Shown here: in pieces, positions 26,781 through 35,727 of the stretch
How positions within the stretch are numbered: position 1 is the stretch's first letter
How the letters are laid out: every line of letters begins with the position of its first letter
Assembly (NCBI GenBank): GCA_949282745.1
Contig: CASDQM010000026.1
Coordinates: 1 to 64,000 of the forward strand
Direction of reading: 5' to 3'
Source of the DNA: an uncultured Sutterella sp.
Lineage (GTDB): Bacteria > Pseudomonadota > Gammaproteobacteria > Burkholderiales > Burkholderiaceae_F
DNA length: 64,000 nt
The notes under the pieces: model-generated
Told to the model about the DNA's origin: nothing
The model's database searches: none
The model's input: only the letters and a program-made list of their open reading frames with translations
Made by a program: the position numbers and the translations under genes

Positions 26781-27514
26781 AATTTACTAGACACAGGATC
26801 GCTGAAACGACAATTGAATTCAAATCACAATTTCTCCAAAAAATCCCTTGCTACACAATATTTTTAAGAGAATCAAAATTGTTGCCTCCTATCCACATGA
26901 AAGAGCTTCTTGCAAAAAATTTTGTCGCATGACTGCCAACGAGCACCGTCGCCAACCAGAACACCTCGCTCGAAACCTGCAGGATCGCCCTCACATAGGA
27001 GGCACTCTCTAACACAAGCCACAGCAACTTCCCTCACTCAAATTTCTTGGTAAGGCATAAAAATCTTTCGACCTACTTCTTTTTATCAAGCTACACCTCT
27101 CGGATGATCGATTCCGTCCTCTTCTACTACCTTCTGAACATCTCCATTCTTTTCATCTGAGAATAATTCTCAAATAAACAAGATTTCATCAATCGCTGCT
27201 CTATTTATGAATAGCGCATATGTCGCACCCAGAGAGCCTTTCACAAGAAACCGTGAGGTCCTATCGTTTTCCCCGATAAAGCACTACCTCCTTAGGCTTC
27301 CCCTCCCCTTCGGCTCCAATCCGTGATCTTTTTCTCCTCCTTTCGAAGACTGGGCAACAAGGGGAAAAACGAAGAAACTTTGGGCCTACGACGAGAACGC
27401 ATTCTCTTTTTTCTATGAGAACGAGGATTCCCGTCATCCAATGCCCGGCTGTGCCGGCCCCCTCTTTCGTCGGCGCCTACCGCCGACGGCAACTTTCCCC
27501 AAGGAGGATTTTTC
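26781..27514. other. AT-rich intergenic region between cas3 and the formate dehydrogenase operon
   Basis: No convincing gene is seen in about 730 bases. It should contain the divergent promoters of the cas series (left) and fdh operon (right). Composition is well below the genome average up to about 27280. It contains the palindrome described at 27158. Short frames in the GC-rich part near 27400 have no ribosome binding sites. Confidence 0.6.
27158..27172. promoter_or_regulatory. 15-bp perfect palindrome resembling a Fur-type box
   Basis: TGAGAATAATTCTCA is a perfect 7-1-7 inverted repeat and differs from the Fur 7-1-7 model (TGATAATnATTATCA) by one base per half. It lies about 340 bases upstream of fdhA and 480 upstream of cas3, so the regulated gene is uncertain. 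Confidence 0.45.
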
Positions 27515-30500
27515 ATGGAGCTCTCCCGCAGAGGATTCCTAAAGCGAGGCTTTCTCTTGGGCGGCGGCGGTCTCGCCTCTTCCCTCTCCGGCGGCGCGTT
27601 TGCCGCTCCCAAGGAGAAAAAGGTCTACAAACTTGCGTCTGTCACGGAAAGCACTTCGATTTGCTGCTACTGCTCCGGCGGCTGCGGCACGATCTGCTCG
27701 ACCCGTGACGGCCAACTGATCAATTTGGAAGGCGACCCGGACCATCCGGTCAACCTCGGCGGCCTCTGCCCGAAGGGCGCCGCCATGTGGGGCCTGCGCA
27801 ATGTGGTGACGAAGGACCGCAAGGCCAAGCTGCATCCGGACCGCGTGCTTTATCCGCTCGTCCGCCGTCCCGGCAAGAAGGAGTGGGAGCGCATCTCGTG
27901 GGAAGAAGCTCTTGACGGCATCGCCCGCCGCGTCAAGACGACTCGCGACGCCACCTTTGTGGAGCAGGAAGACGGCGTCACCGTCAACCGTTGCGACGGC
28001 ATCGCCTCGCTCGGCGCCGCCCAGCTCAACAATGAAGAGGCTTGGTTGACTCAAAAATTCAACCGAACCCTCGGCATCGTTGCGATCGACAACCAGACGC
28101 GCGTGTGCCACAGCTCGACCGTCGCGGGTCTCGCCCCGAGCTTCGGGCGCGGCTCGATGACCTCGCACTGGTGCGACTTCCAGAACGCGGACGTCATCCT
28201 GTCGATTGGCTCGAATAACGTGGAGAACCATCCTTTGTCGTCGCGCTGGGTCGAACGCGCGCAGGACCGCGGCGCCACCTGGATCGTGGTCGACCCGCGC
28301 TTCACGCGCTCGGCCGCGCAAGCCGACATTTACGGGCGCATTCGTCCGGGGAGCGACCTTGCCTTCTACGGCGGGCTCATAAACTACATCCTCACGAAGA
28401 AGCTCTATCACCGCGACTACATCGTGGCCTTCACGAACGCCGCCTGCCTCCTTCGCAAGGACTATGAGTTCGATCCGAACACCGGGCTCTTCTCGGGCTG
28501 GGATCCGGAAACGAAAACCTACTCCGACGAAACCTGGGGCTACGACGTCGACCACAAGGAAAAGTGGGACACGTCCGACGGCTCCGCCTTTGCGTGGGTG
28601 CGCGATCCGGGTACGCCCCAATTCACGACGCCCGACCTCAAGGTTCTGAAGCGCGACGAAACGCTCACGGACCCGATGTGCGTCTTGAACGTCATGGCCC
28701 GTCACTACGCCCGCTACACGCCCGACGTCGTGGCGGAAGTGACCGGCATGGACAAGGACGTCATGCTGAAGATCTGGGACGTCTACGCCTCGACGGGCCG
28801 CCCCGACAAGTCGGGGTCGATCCTCTACGCGCTCGGCCAGACGCAGCACTCCTACGGCAGTCAGAACTGCCGCGCCATGTGCATCGTGCAGCTTCTTCTC
28901 GGCAACATCGGCATCGCGGGCGGCGGGATCAACGCCCTTCGCGGCGAACCGAACGTTCAGGGTTCGACCGACGTCGGCGCTTCCTGCCATCAGGCGCCGG
29001 GCTACCTCTCCTGGCCCACGGGCAAGTCGCATCCGACGCTTCGCGCCTATCTCGAAAAAGAAACGTACGCGGCCGGTTACTACAGCAACAAACCGAAATT
29101 TTGGGTGTCCGCGCTCAAGGAGTGGTTCGGCGACAACGCGACCGTCGAAAACGACTACTGCTACGACCTTCTCCCGAAGATCAGCCCGAAGAAGTCCTAC
29201 GGCGACTACGCGACGATCACGACCTTCAACGCCATGCGCGACGATCGCACCAAGGGCTACTTCTGCTGGGGCATGAATCCCGCGCACTCGACGCCCAACG
29301 CCAAGCACGCCCGCAAGGCGATGGCGAAGCTCGACTGGCTCGTCGTGGCCGACTGGTTCCTCACGGAAACGGCCACCTTCTGGGAAGCGCCCGACATGAA
29401 TCCCGAAGAGATCCAGACGGAGGTCTACTTCCTGCCGGCCGCCCTCATCTATGAAAAGACGGGTTCGATCAATAATTCGGGACGCTGGATTCAATGGAGA
29501 GAGCAAGCGATTGAGCCTCCGGGAGAGTGCAAGTCGGACTTCGAGATCATGGAACTCCTGTTCGAGCGCATCCGCGCCCTCTATGAAAAGGAAGGCGGCG
29601 CCAACCCCGATCCGATCCTTAAGGCTCAGATGAGCTACAAGATCGACGGCAAGTACGACGTGCGCGCCCTCTGCTGGGCCCTGAACGGCTTCGACGTCAA
29701 GACCGGCAAGCTCCTCAAGGGCTACGGCGACCTCAAGGCCGACGGCTCGACCGCCTGCGGCATCTGGGTCTTCTCGGGCTACTACAACAACGAGGAAGCC
29801 AAGCTCGATCCGATGAAGCAGCCGATGACGCGCCGCTCCAAGGAAGACCCCACGGGACTCGGCCTCTATCCGGACTGGTCCTTTGCGTGGCCCGCGAACC
29901 GCCGCATTCTCTACAACCGCGCCTCGGCCGACGCCCAAGGGAAGCCCTGGAATCCCAAGCGCGTCCTCGTCGAATGGGACGGCCAAAAGTGGAAGCAAAA
30001 CGACGTGGGCGACTTCGTGACCGCGCTTCCGCCCGACACGAACGCCTTCTTCATGACGTGGGAACAGCACGCGCGACTCTTTGCGTACTCGATGGGAGAC
30101 GGTCCCCTGCCCGAACACTTCGAGCCCTGGGAATCGCCCACGAAGAATGTGCTCAACGGCCGCAACAACGCCCCGATGACGCTCTACACGGACGATCCCT
30201 CCGTGCAGCGCGCGAGCGCCGAAGAGTTCCCGTACGCCGTGACGACCTACTCCGTGGTCGAACACTGGCAGTCGGGCACGCAGACGCGCAACATCCCGTG
30301 GCTGAACGAAATCATGCCGGCGAACTTCATCGAAATTTCCGAGGAGCTCGCGCGTGAAAAGGGCATCAAGAGCGGCGACTTGGTCCGCGTCTGGAACAAG
30401 CGCGGCAGCGTCAAGGTGCAGGCCGTCGTGACGATCCGCATGCAGCCCATGAAGGTGAACGGCAAGCTCACGCACGTCGTCGGCATGCCGCACCACTTCT

Positions 30501-30622
30501 CCTGGGCCACGAAGCTCGCCACGGGCGACAACGTCAACGACCTCACCCCGAACGTGGGCGACCCGATGTCGTTCATTCCGGAATACAAGGCCTTCCTTGT
30601 CAACCTTGAAAAAGCCGCCTGA
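27515..30622 (+). CDS. fdhA: formate dehydrogenase alpha subunit, molybdo/tungsto-bis-MGD, Cys form
   Basis: The 1035-residue catalytic subunit is of the FDH-N type. A twin-arginine signal (SRRGFLKRGF) predicts Tat export to the periplasm. The [4Fe-4S] motif CCYCSGGCGTIC is followed by GGLCPKGAA. The active-site segment IDNQTRVCHSSTVAGLAP has Cys198 (codon TGC, 28106-28108) where E. coli FdnG has selenocysteine; the following His is kept. It oxidises formate to CO2 and passes electrons to FdhB. The start is set by AAGGAGG 8 bases upstream. The 1,900-residue frame on the opposite strand is a shadow. Confidence 0.95.
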   Translation: MELSRRGFLKRGFLLGGGGLASSLSGGAFAAPKEKKVYKLASVTESTSICCYCSGGCGTICSTRDGQLINLEGDPDHPVNLGGLCPKGAAMWGLRNVVTKDRKAKLHPDRVLYPLVRRPGKKEWERISWEEALDGIARRVKTTRDATFVEQEDGVTVNRCDGIASLGAAQLNNEEAWLTQKFNRTLGIVAIDNQTRVCHSSTVAGLAPSFGRGSMTSHWCDFQNADVILSIGSNNVENHPLSSRWVERAQDRGATWIVVDPRFTRSAAQADIYGRIRPGSDLAFYGGLINYILTKKLYHRDYIVAFTNAACLLRKDYEFDPNTGLFSGWDPETKTYSDETWGYDVDHKEKWDTSDGSAFAWVRDPGTPQFTTPDLKVLKRDETLTDPMCVLNVMARHYARYTPDVVAEVTGMDKDVMLKIWDVYASTGRPDKSGSILYALGQTQHSYGSQNCRAMCIVQLLLGNIGIAGGGINALRGEPNVQGSTDVGASCHQAPGYLSWPTGKSHPTLRAYLEKETYAAGYYSNKPKFWVSALKEWFGDNATVENDYCYDLLPKISPKKSYGDYATITTFNAMRDDRTKGYFCWGMNPAHSTPNAKHARKAMAKLDWLVVADWFLTETATFWEAPDMNPEEIQTEVYFLPAALIYEKTGSINNSGRWIQWREQAIEPPGECKSDFEIMELLFERIRALYEKEGGANPDPILKAQMSYKIDGKYDVRALCWALNGFDVKTGKLLKGYGDLKADGSTACGIWVFSGYYNNEEAKLDPMKQPMTRRSKEDPTGLGLYPDWSFAWPANRRILYNRASADAQGKPWNPKRVLVEWDGQKWKQNDVGDFVTALPPDTNAFFMTWEQHARLFAYSMGDGPLPEHFEPWESPTKNVLNGRNNAPMTLYTDDPSVQRASAEEFPYAVTTYSVVEHWQSGTQTRNIPWLNEIMPANFIEISEELAREKGIKSGDLVRVWNKRGSVKVQAVVTIRMQPMKVNGKLTHVVGMPHHFSWATKLATGDNVNDLTPNVGDPMSFIPEYKAFLVNLEKAA

Positions 30623-30640
30623 GGCACAGGAGATATCTAA

Positions 30641-31531
30641 ATGGCTCAAAAAGAAATCGCCATGCTCTTTGACTCGTCCCGCTGCACGGGCTGCAAGGGA
30701 TGTCAAGTGGCGTGCAAGCAGTGGAACATGCTGCCCTCGCCCATGGGACTCAACGAAAACGTCTTTCACGGGTCGTACCAGAATCCGCCGAACCTGAACG
30801 GCGACACGCGCCTCGTGATGACCTTCGACGAAAAGCCCTCGGGCGACAAATACCGCCCGATCAATTGGGCGATCGGCAGGCGCTCCTGCTACCACTGCAC
30901 GGACGCGGGCTGCGTTCAGGCCTGCTCGTCGGGCGCGCTCTACAAGACGGAACAGGGCGTCGTCGCGTTCGATACGGAAAAGTGCAACGGCTGCACCTTC
31001 TGCCAGTCCGCCTGCCCCTTCGACGTGCCGCGCTTCCGTCCGACGGACGGCCGCATCGACAAGTGCACGATGTGTCTCGACCGTCTCGAAGAAGGCGAAG
31101 TCCCGGCCTGCGTCAAGACCTGCCAGCCCGAAGCGCTCAAGTTCGGGCCGCGCGAGGAAATGATCGCTCTTGGGAAGCAGCGCGTCGAATTTCTCAAGGC
31201 CAAGGGCTTTGAAAAGGCCGAGCTCTACGGCGAACACGAAATGGGCGGTCTGCACATCCTGCAGGTCTGCAAGTACGGTCACGAAGCCTACGGTCTTCCG
31301 ACCGACCCGAAGCCCGACACGACGCTCGCCGCGATCCAGGCCATGAAGCCCGTCACGGCCGTCGGCACCGCCGCCGTGGTCGCGGGTCTCGCCGTGAGCT
31401 TCCTCGCCGCCGCGGGCTACCGCCGCAAGAAGGTCTCGATCGAAGAGGCCAAGGCCGGCTGGACCCCCGAACAGCGCGCCAAGGCCGACCGCGAGGTCGC
31501 CGAAGCCCTTCGCCGCGAGTCGGCCGAATAA
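30641..31531 (+). CDS. fdhB: formate dehydrogenase beta subunit, four [4Fe-4S] ferredoxin
   Basis: The 296-residue electron-transfer subunit carries four ferredoxin-type clusters: CTGCKGCQVAC, CYHCTDAGCVQAC, CNGCTFCQSACP and CTMC...CVKTC. One transmembrane helix near residues 232-255 anchors it to the membrane, followed by a basic/acidic tail. It passes electrons from FdhA to the cytochrome b subunit. AGGAGA lies 8 bases before its ATG. The gap to fdhA is 18 bases, so they form one operon. Confidence 0.95.
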   Translation: MAQKEIAMLFDSSRCTGCKGCQVACKQWNMLPSPMGLNENVFHGSYQNPPNLNGDTRLVMTFDEKPSGDKYRPINWAIGRRSCYHCTDAGCVQACSSGALYKTEQGVVAFDTEKCNGCTFCQSACPFDVPRFRPTDGRIDKCTMCLDRLEEGEVPACVKTCQPEALKFGPREEMIALGKQRVEFLKAKGFEKAELYGEHEMGGLHILQVCKYGHEAYGLPTDPKPDTTLAAIQAMKPVTAVGTAAVVAGLAVSFLAAAGYRRKKVSIEEAKAGWTPEQRAKADREVAEALRRESAE

Positions 31532-31549
31532 CCGAGGAGGAATTACGAC

Positions 31550-32272
31550 ATGACCCGCTACATTCAACGTCATTCGCTGCTCACGCGCGTCACCCACGGC
31601 GTGGCCGCCATCGCGTGCATTCTCCTGGCCGTCACGGGACTCTTCGTCTTCGTGCCGAGCCTCGGGGGCGGCATCATGGGAGGCGACTTCACGCATACCA
31701 TGCGCATGCTGCACCGCGTCCTCGCGATTCCGTTCGTCCTCGTGCCGCTCTTTGCGATTCTGAAGAGCCCCAAGGGCTTCGTTCACCTCATGCGTGACGA
31801 CGTCTTCGGGAAGTGGGACAAGGACGACTTCGCCTGGGCGATGAAGTTCCCGCTCTACCTCTTCGCGCCGGGCAAGGTTCACATGCCGCCGCAGCATCAC
31901 GTGAAGTCGGCGCAGCGTCTCGCCGACGGCGCGCTGATCTTCTTCTGCGTCTTCCTCACCGTCTCCGGGATGATCCTGTGGCTCAACACGGGGCTTCTCC
32001 CCGACGGCAGCTGGAAGGTGACCTTCAGCCCCGAGACGCTCCTCGTCGCGCGTCTCGTGCACGACGTCTTCTTCTTCCTCACGGTCTTCGTCGGGATCGC
32101 CCACATCTATCTCGGTGCGGGGATCTTCCAGCCGTACCGCGGCACCGCCCGCATCATGTTCGGCGACGGGAAGGTGAGCGAATCCGATGCCGCCTATCAC
32201 TGGGGGTATTGGGCCAATGAAGAATTGGCGCTCGGCAAGAACGTCACCGTTGAAAAGGATCCCGTGAAGTAA
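31550..32272 (+). CDS. fdhC: formate dehydrogenase gamma subunit, cytochrome b556
   Basis: The 240-residue membrane cytochrome has four hydrophobic segments and conserved histidines for two hemes (RVTHGVAA, MRMLHRVLA, VHDVFFF and GIAHIYLG). It would reduce menaquinone or ubiquinone with electrons from formate, completing a proton-motive periplasmic formate dehydrogenase. GAGGAGG lies 11 bases before ATG, and it is 18 bases from fdhB. Confidence 0.94.
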   Translation: MTRYIQRHSLLTRVTHGVAAIACILLAVTGLFVFVPSLGGGIMGGDFTHTMRMLHRVLAIPFVLVPLFAILKSPKGFVHLMRDDVFGKWDKDDFAWAMKFPLYLFAPGKVHMPPQHHVKSAQRLADGALIFFCVFLTVSGMILWLNTGLLPDGSWKVTFSPETLLVARLVHDVFFFLTVFVGIAHIYLGAGIFQPYRGTARIMFGDGKVSESDAAYHWGYWANEELALGKNVTVEKDPVK

Positions 32273-32288
32273 ACGGGCTCCAACCGAA

Positions 32289-32350
32289 GCGGTCCGTCCA
32301 ATCGGACGGACCGCCCGAAGGAAAGCGCCGCATGCGACGCTTTCCTTCGG
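32289..32350 (+). terminator. double hairpin between fdhC and fdhE
   Basis: Two adjacent perfect stems: GCGGTCCGTCC / GGACGGACCGC (32289-32314) and CCGAAGGAAAGCG / CGCTTTCCTTCGG (32315-32350). No T run follows, so they more likely stabilise the upstream mRNA or attenuate fdhED expression than fully terminate. Confidence 0.6.
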
Positions 32351-32374
32351 TAACCCACCGCAAAAGGAAACACC

Positions 32375-33244
32375 ATGCAGAAACGTACGCTTGAAGCGGC
32401 TCTTCAGAACGTCTCCGTCGACGACCCGGTCGTGGCCGACCGTCTCGCATACTTCGGTCCGGCGCTTCTCAAGGTCTGCGAAGTCGCCCGTCGTCTTCCG
32501 ACGGCCGACCTGCCCGATCAGGCGCGAATCGAAGAAGCGCTCGTCCGCCCCGACCGCACGCTTCTCGCCGACGGCCCCGTTGCGATCGATCCGGCGGAAT
32601 TCGAAGAGGTCGTTCGAGAATTCGCCCGCGTGCTCCACGACGCCGCGCACGCCGAAGGGAGTCTCTCGGACGCGATGAAGGCGGTCGACTGGACGCGCTT
32701 TACGACGCCCGACCTCGTCGAGGTCGCCCGCACGCGCCCGTCCGACTATTTCGACCGCGTGGAAGAGTTGACCGAAGGGGACGACCTTCTCTCCTACTAC
32801 ATCCTCCCCGTTCTCGGCTTTGCGCTTCGCACCTTCCTCGATCGATTCGCCGCGCAGGCTTCGGCCGCCTTCGATCGAACGGACGACGTGACGGACCATG
32901 ACCGTCCGCTCGCCTGCCCCGTCTGCGGCGGACTCCCCGACTTCGCGTCGGTCCATGCGACGCCCAAGAACGGCAACGTCAAGCACCTTCACTGCGGCAC
33001 CTGCGGCGCGCACTGGAAGTTCGAGCGCATCCGCTGCGCCGCCTGCGGCACGAGCGCCGTGTCGGACCTCTCCTACGTGCACGACGAAGCCGATCCCGCC
33101 CGACGCCTGCACGTCTGCAAGGCCTGCGGCGCGGCGACACCCACGTTCTTCGCTTCGGGCGACGCCGAATCCTTCTCGCCCGAAGTCGAGCGCCTTCGCC
33201 TCACGGGGCTCGAAGCCGCCTACGAAGAGAGCCGCGCCCAATAA
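32375..33244 (+). CDS. fdhE: FdhE, formate dehydrogenase maturation protein
   Basis: The 289-residue cytoplasmic accessory protein has four rubredoxin-like CxxC pairs in its C-terminal half (CPVCGG, CGTCGAHW, CAACG and CKACG) that bind iron. FdhE is required for assembly or proofreading of Tat-exported formate dehydrogenases. It lies just downstream of the three structural genes, separated by the paired hairpins, and 33 bases upstream of fdhD. Confidence 0.92.
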   Translation: MQKRTLEAALQNVSVDDPVVADRLAYFGPALLKVCEVARRLPTADLPDQARIEEALVRPDRTLLADGPVAIDPAEFEEVVREFARVLHDAAHAEGSLSDAMKAVDWTRFTTPDLVEVARTRPSDYFDRVEELTEGDDLLSYYILPVLGFALRTFLDRFAAQASAAFDRTDDVTDHDRPLACPVCGGLPDFASVHATPKNGNVKHLHCGTCGAHWKFERIRCAACGTSAVSDLSYVHDEADPARRLHVCKACGAATPTFFASGDAESFSPEVERLRLTGLEAAYEESRAQ

Positions 33245-33277
33245 GACCGTACACCGACGAATCTTTGAGGAGTCATC

Positions 33278-34147
33278 ATGAAGACGACCGTTCAGAACCC
33301 TTTCCCCTCCGCCGCCCTTTCGTCCGGCTCGGGTCTATCGCCCCTTTCGGAAGGCTTCCGTACGGTGGAGACGCGGTCGCTTTCGCGCCTGGACCGCGCC
33401 GATCGGGACTGCGTGGCCGAAGAGGTGCCCGTGGCGCTCGTCTACAACGGGATTTCCCATGCCGTCATGATGACGACGCCCTTCGACCTCGAAGCCTTTG
33501 CGGTGGGCTTCACGCTCGCCGAAGGGATCTGCCGGTCGGTCGACGAAATCTTCGACATTGAGATCCGCGACGCCTGCCGCGGCAAGGAGGCGGCGATCAC
33601 GATTTCCTCCGAAGCCTTCTGGAAGCTCAAGGACCGCCGCCGCGCGATGACGGGGCGCACGGGCTGCGGTATCTGCGGAACGGAGAACCTCGAATCGGCG
33701 ATCCGCCCGGCGCCGACGCTTCCGACGACGCAGACCTTCGATCTGCGCCACTATGAGCAGGGACTCGGTTACCTCGAAGACGTCGAGGCGCTCGGAGAAT
33801 TGACGGGCTGCACGCACGCGGCCGTCTGGGTGAATCCCGACGGGACGCTCGCGGGCGGCGTCGAAGACGTGGGCCGTCACGTGGCGCTCGACAAGCTCCT
33901 GGGGTTGCGGGCGCTCAACGGTTGGAAGGATGGTGCGCTTTTCGTGAGCTCGCGCGCCTCCTACGAAATGGTTCAGAAGGCCGCGATGTGCGGCGTTGAG
34001 ATTCTTTTCGCCGTGTCGGCCCCGACGGCGCTCGCCGTGGACCTTGCCAAGCGCTCGGGCCTCACGCTCTCGGCCTTTTGCCGCCCCGGTCGCGGGACCG
34101 TCTACACCTATCCCGAACGGCTCGTGCGAAGCGAAACGCCGCACTGA
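33278..34147 (+). CDS. fdhD: FdhD, sulfurtransferase for formate dehydrogenase cofactor
   Basis: The 289-residue FdhD-family protein has the catalytic cysteine loop GRTGCGICG (family CxxC) and the bis-MGD binding region [18 protein letters not shown]. It transfers sulfur from IscS to the molybdenum cofactor before insertion into FdhA. The N-terminal 40 residues are Ser/Pro-rich and variable. GAGGAG lies 6 bases before ATG. It ends the five-gene fdhABC-E-D cluster. Confidence 0.94.
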   Translation: MKTTVQNPFPSAALSSGSGLSPLSEGFRTVETRSLSRLDRADRDCVAEEVPVALVYNGISHAVMMTTPFDLEAFAVGFTLAEGICRSVDEIFDIEIRDACRGKEAAITISSEAFWKLKDRRRAMTGRTGCGICGTENLESAIRPAPTLPTTQTFDLRHYEQGLGYLEDVEALGELTGCTHAAVWVNPDGTLAGGVEDVGRHVALDKLLGLRALNGWKDGALFVSSRASYEMVQKAAMCGVEILFAVSAPTALAVDLAKRSGLTLSAFCRPGRGTVYTYPERLVRSETPH

Positions 34148-34319
34148 TACGCGGGAATTTACGCAAAGGGCAAAAATCGGGCGGGCGAAGGCAACTTTTC
34201 CCGCCCGTCGCTTGCCGAAGAAAAGAAAAGTTCCCTAGAATGGAGTCCATATTCCCGAGTAAATCCCTCAGGAATAAGGACTTTTCTTTTTTCCGAGAAC
34301 AAATTCGAAGGTGACCCTC

Positions 34320-35561
34320 ATGGCCTCCGCATCCAACCCCGCCGGCTCCAACGCGACGCTGCGCATTCTGATCTTCTATGCCGCGGCGATCGCGCTCGGC
34401 GTACTGAACGGCTTCTACGGAACGGACCTCTCCATTCAGGCGGGCGACTTCCTGTCGTCCGTCTTCATCCGACTCTTCAAGTTCATCAGCATCCCGATCA
34501 TCGCGGTGTCGCTCATCTCGACGCTCGCGCAGCTGGGCGAGAGCCGCGAGTCGGGCCAGATCTTCCGCCGCACGATCTTTTACACGCTCTTTACGACGAT
34601 CATCGCCGCGACCGTGGCGGCCGCGCTCTTCCTTCTCTACGCGCCCGCCAACGTGTCGCTTCCGACGGAAGCGGGAAACGTTCCGAAGGTGGTCGAGCAC
34701 TCCTACTTTGAGTACGTGCAGTCGGTGATTCCCGACAACTTCCTCTCGCCCTTCCTCTCGGCGAACGTGATTTCTGTCCTTCTGGTCTCGGGTGCCATCG
34801 GTCTCGCTCTCTCGCAGCTCGAAAAGGATTCGCGTCCGAGGGAAGTCCTCACGGCCTTCTTCGCGGGCGCGCAACAGATCCTCTTCATTCTCGTTTCCTG
34901 GCTCATCAAGATCCTTCCCCTCGGGATCTTCGGCTTCGTCACGGTGCTCTGCCGCGATCTGCAGGCGGGCGTTTCCCTGGGCGGCCTCGGCACCTACTTC
35001 GCCGCGATCATCACGGCGAACCTTCTGCAGATCTTCGTGATCCTGCCGGCGATTCTCCTCGTGAAAGGGATTTCTCCGGTGAAGACCTTCCGCGCAATGC
35101 TGCCCGCCCTCACCGTCGCCTTCTTCTCGAAGTCTTCCGCCGGGACTCTGCCCGTCACGATGCGCTGCGCAGAAGAAAACCTGCGCGTGCGCAAGAGCGT
35201 CTCGGGCTTCGTGCTGCCGATCTGCACGACGATCAACATGAACGCCTGCGCGGCCTTCATCCTCATCACCTGCGTTTATCTCATGCAGAACGCCGGGGCC
35301 GAGATCACGATCGGCACGCTCGCGAGCTGGATTCTCATCGCGACCGTCGCCGCCGTCGGGAACGCGGGCGTTCCGATGGGCTGCTTCTTCCTCGCGGCGA
35401 GCCTTTTGGCGAGCATGAACGTCCCGATTCTTCTCATGGGCGTCATCCTCCCCTTCTACGCGGTGCTCGACATGCTGGAAACGGCTGAAAACGTCTGGTC
35501 GGACAGCTGCGTCGCCAAGATGGTCGACAAGGACCTCTACGGCGAACCGGGCGAGCCGTAA
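34320..35561 (+). CDS. DAACS-family dicarboxylate/amino acid:cation symporter
   Basis: The 413-residue sodium- or proton-coupled carrier of the GltP/DctA family has eight or so hydrophobic segments. It carries the serine-rich signature FFSKSSAGTLPVT (HP1 loop) and the TM7 motif TTINMNACA, which is related to the family NMDGT motif but altered at the Asp-Gly, so the substrate may differ from glutamate or succinate. ATG 34320 is set by AAGGTG 6 bases upstream; a GTG at 34311 overlaps that site. It is probably transcribed on its own, with a terminator following. Confidence 0.85.
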   Translation: MASASNPAGSNATLRILIFYAAAIALGVLNGFYGTDLSIQAGDFLSSVFIRLFKFISIPIIAVSLISTLAQLGESRESGQIFRRTIFYTLFTTIIAATVAAALFLLYAPANVSLPTEAGNVPKVVEHSYFEYVQSVIPDNFLSPFLSANVISVLLVSGAIGLALSQLEKDSRPREVLTAFFAGAQQILFILVSWLIKILPLGIFGFVTVLCRDLQAGVSLGGLGTYFAAIITANLLQIFVILPAILLVKGISPVKTFRAMLPALTVAFFSKSSAGTLPVTMRCAEENLRVRKSVSGFVLPICTTINMNACAAFILITCVYLMQNAGAEITIGTLASWILIATVAAVGNAGVPMGCFFLAASLLASMNVPILLMGVILPFYAVLDMLETAENVWSDSCVAKMVDKDLYGEPGEP

Positions 35562-35590
35562 TTCCCTGAACCCTTCCGCATCCCCCAACG

Positions 35591-35627
35591 AGTCCCTTCG
35601 CCTTTCCCGAGACGGAGGGACTTTTTT
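35591..35627 (+). terminator. terminator of the DAACS symporter gene
   Basis: The stem AGTCCCTtCG / CGgAGGGACT with a 12-base loop is followed by TTTTTT on the plus strand, 30 bases after the stop. Confidence 0.8.
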
Positions 35628-35727
35628 GCGCCGTCTTTACGCCAAACGACCTCGACACAATCCTTCGTACGTGTGGCACGGAGCCGCTCAACGCTGTGAA
35701 GACGTCCCCCAAGATCCGGACCTAAGT

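Noticed and set aside
28106..28108. Selenocysteine codon and SECIS in fdhA
   Set aside because: The codon is TGC, a normal cysteine, so no recoding is needed.
27539..33241. 1,900-residue open frame antisense to the formate dehydrogenase operon
   Set aside because: High third-position GC in the real genes leaves the opposite frame open; the plus strand encodes fdhA, fdhB, fdhC and fdhE with clear motifs and ribosome sites.
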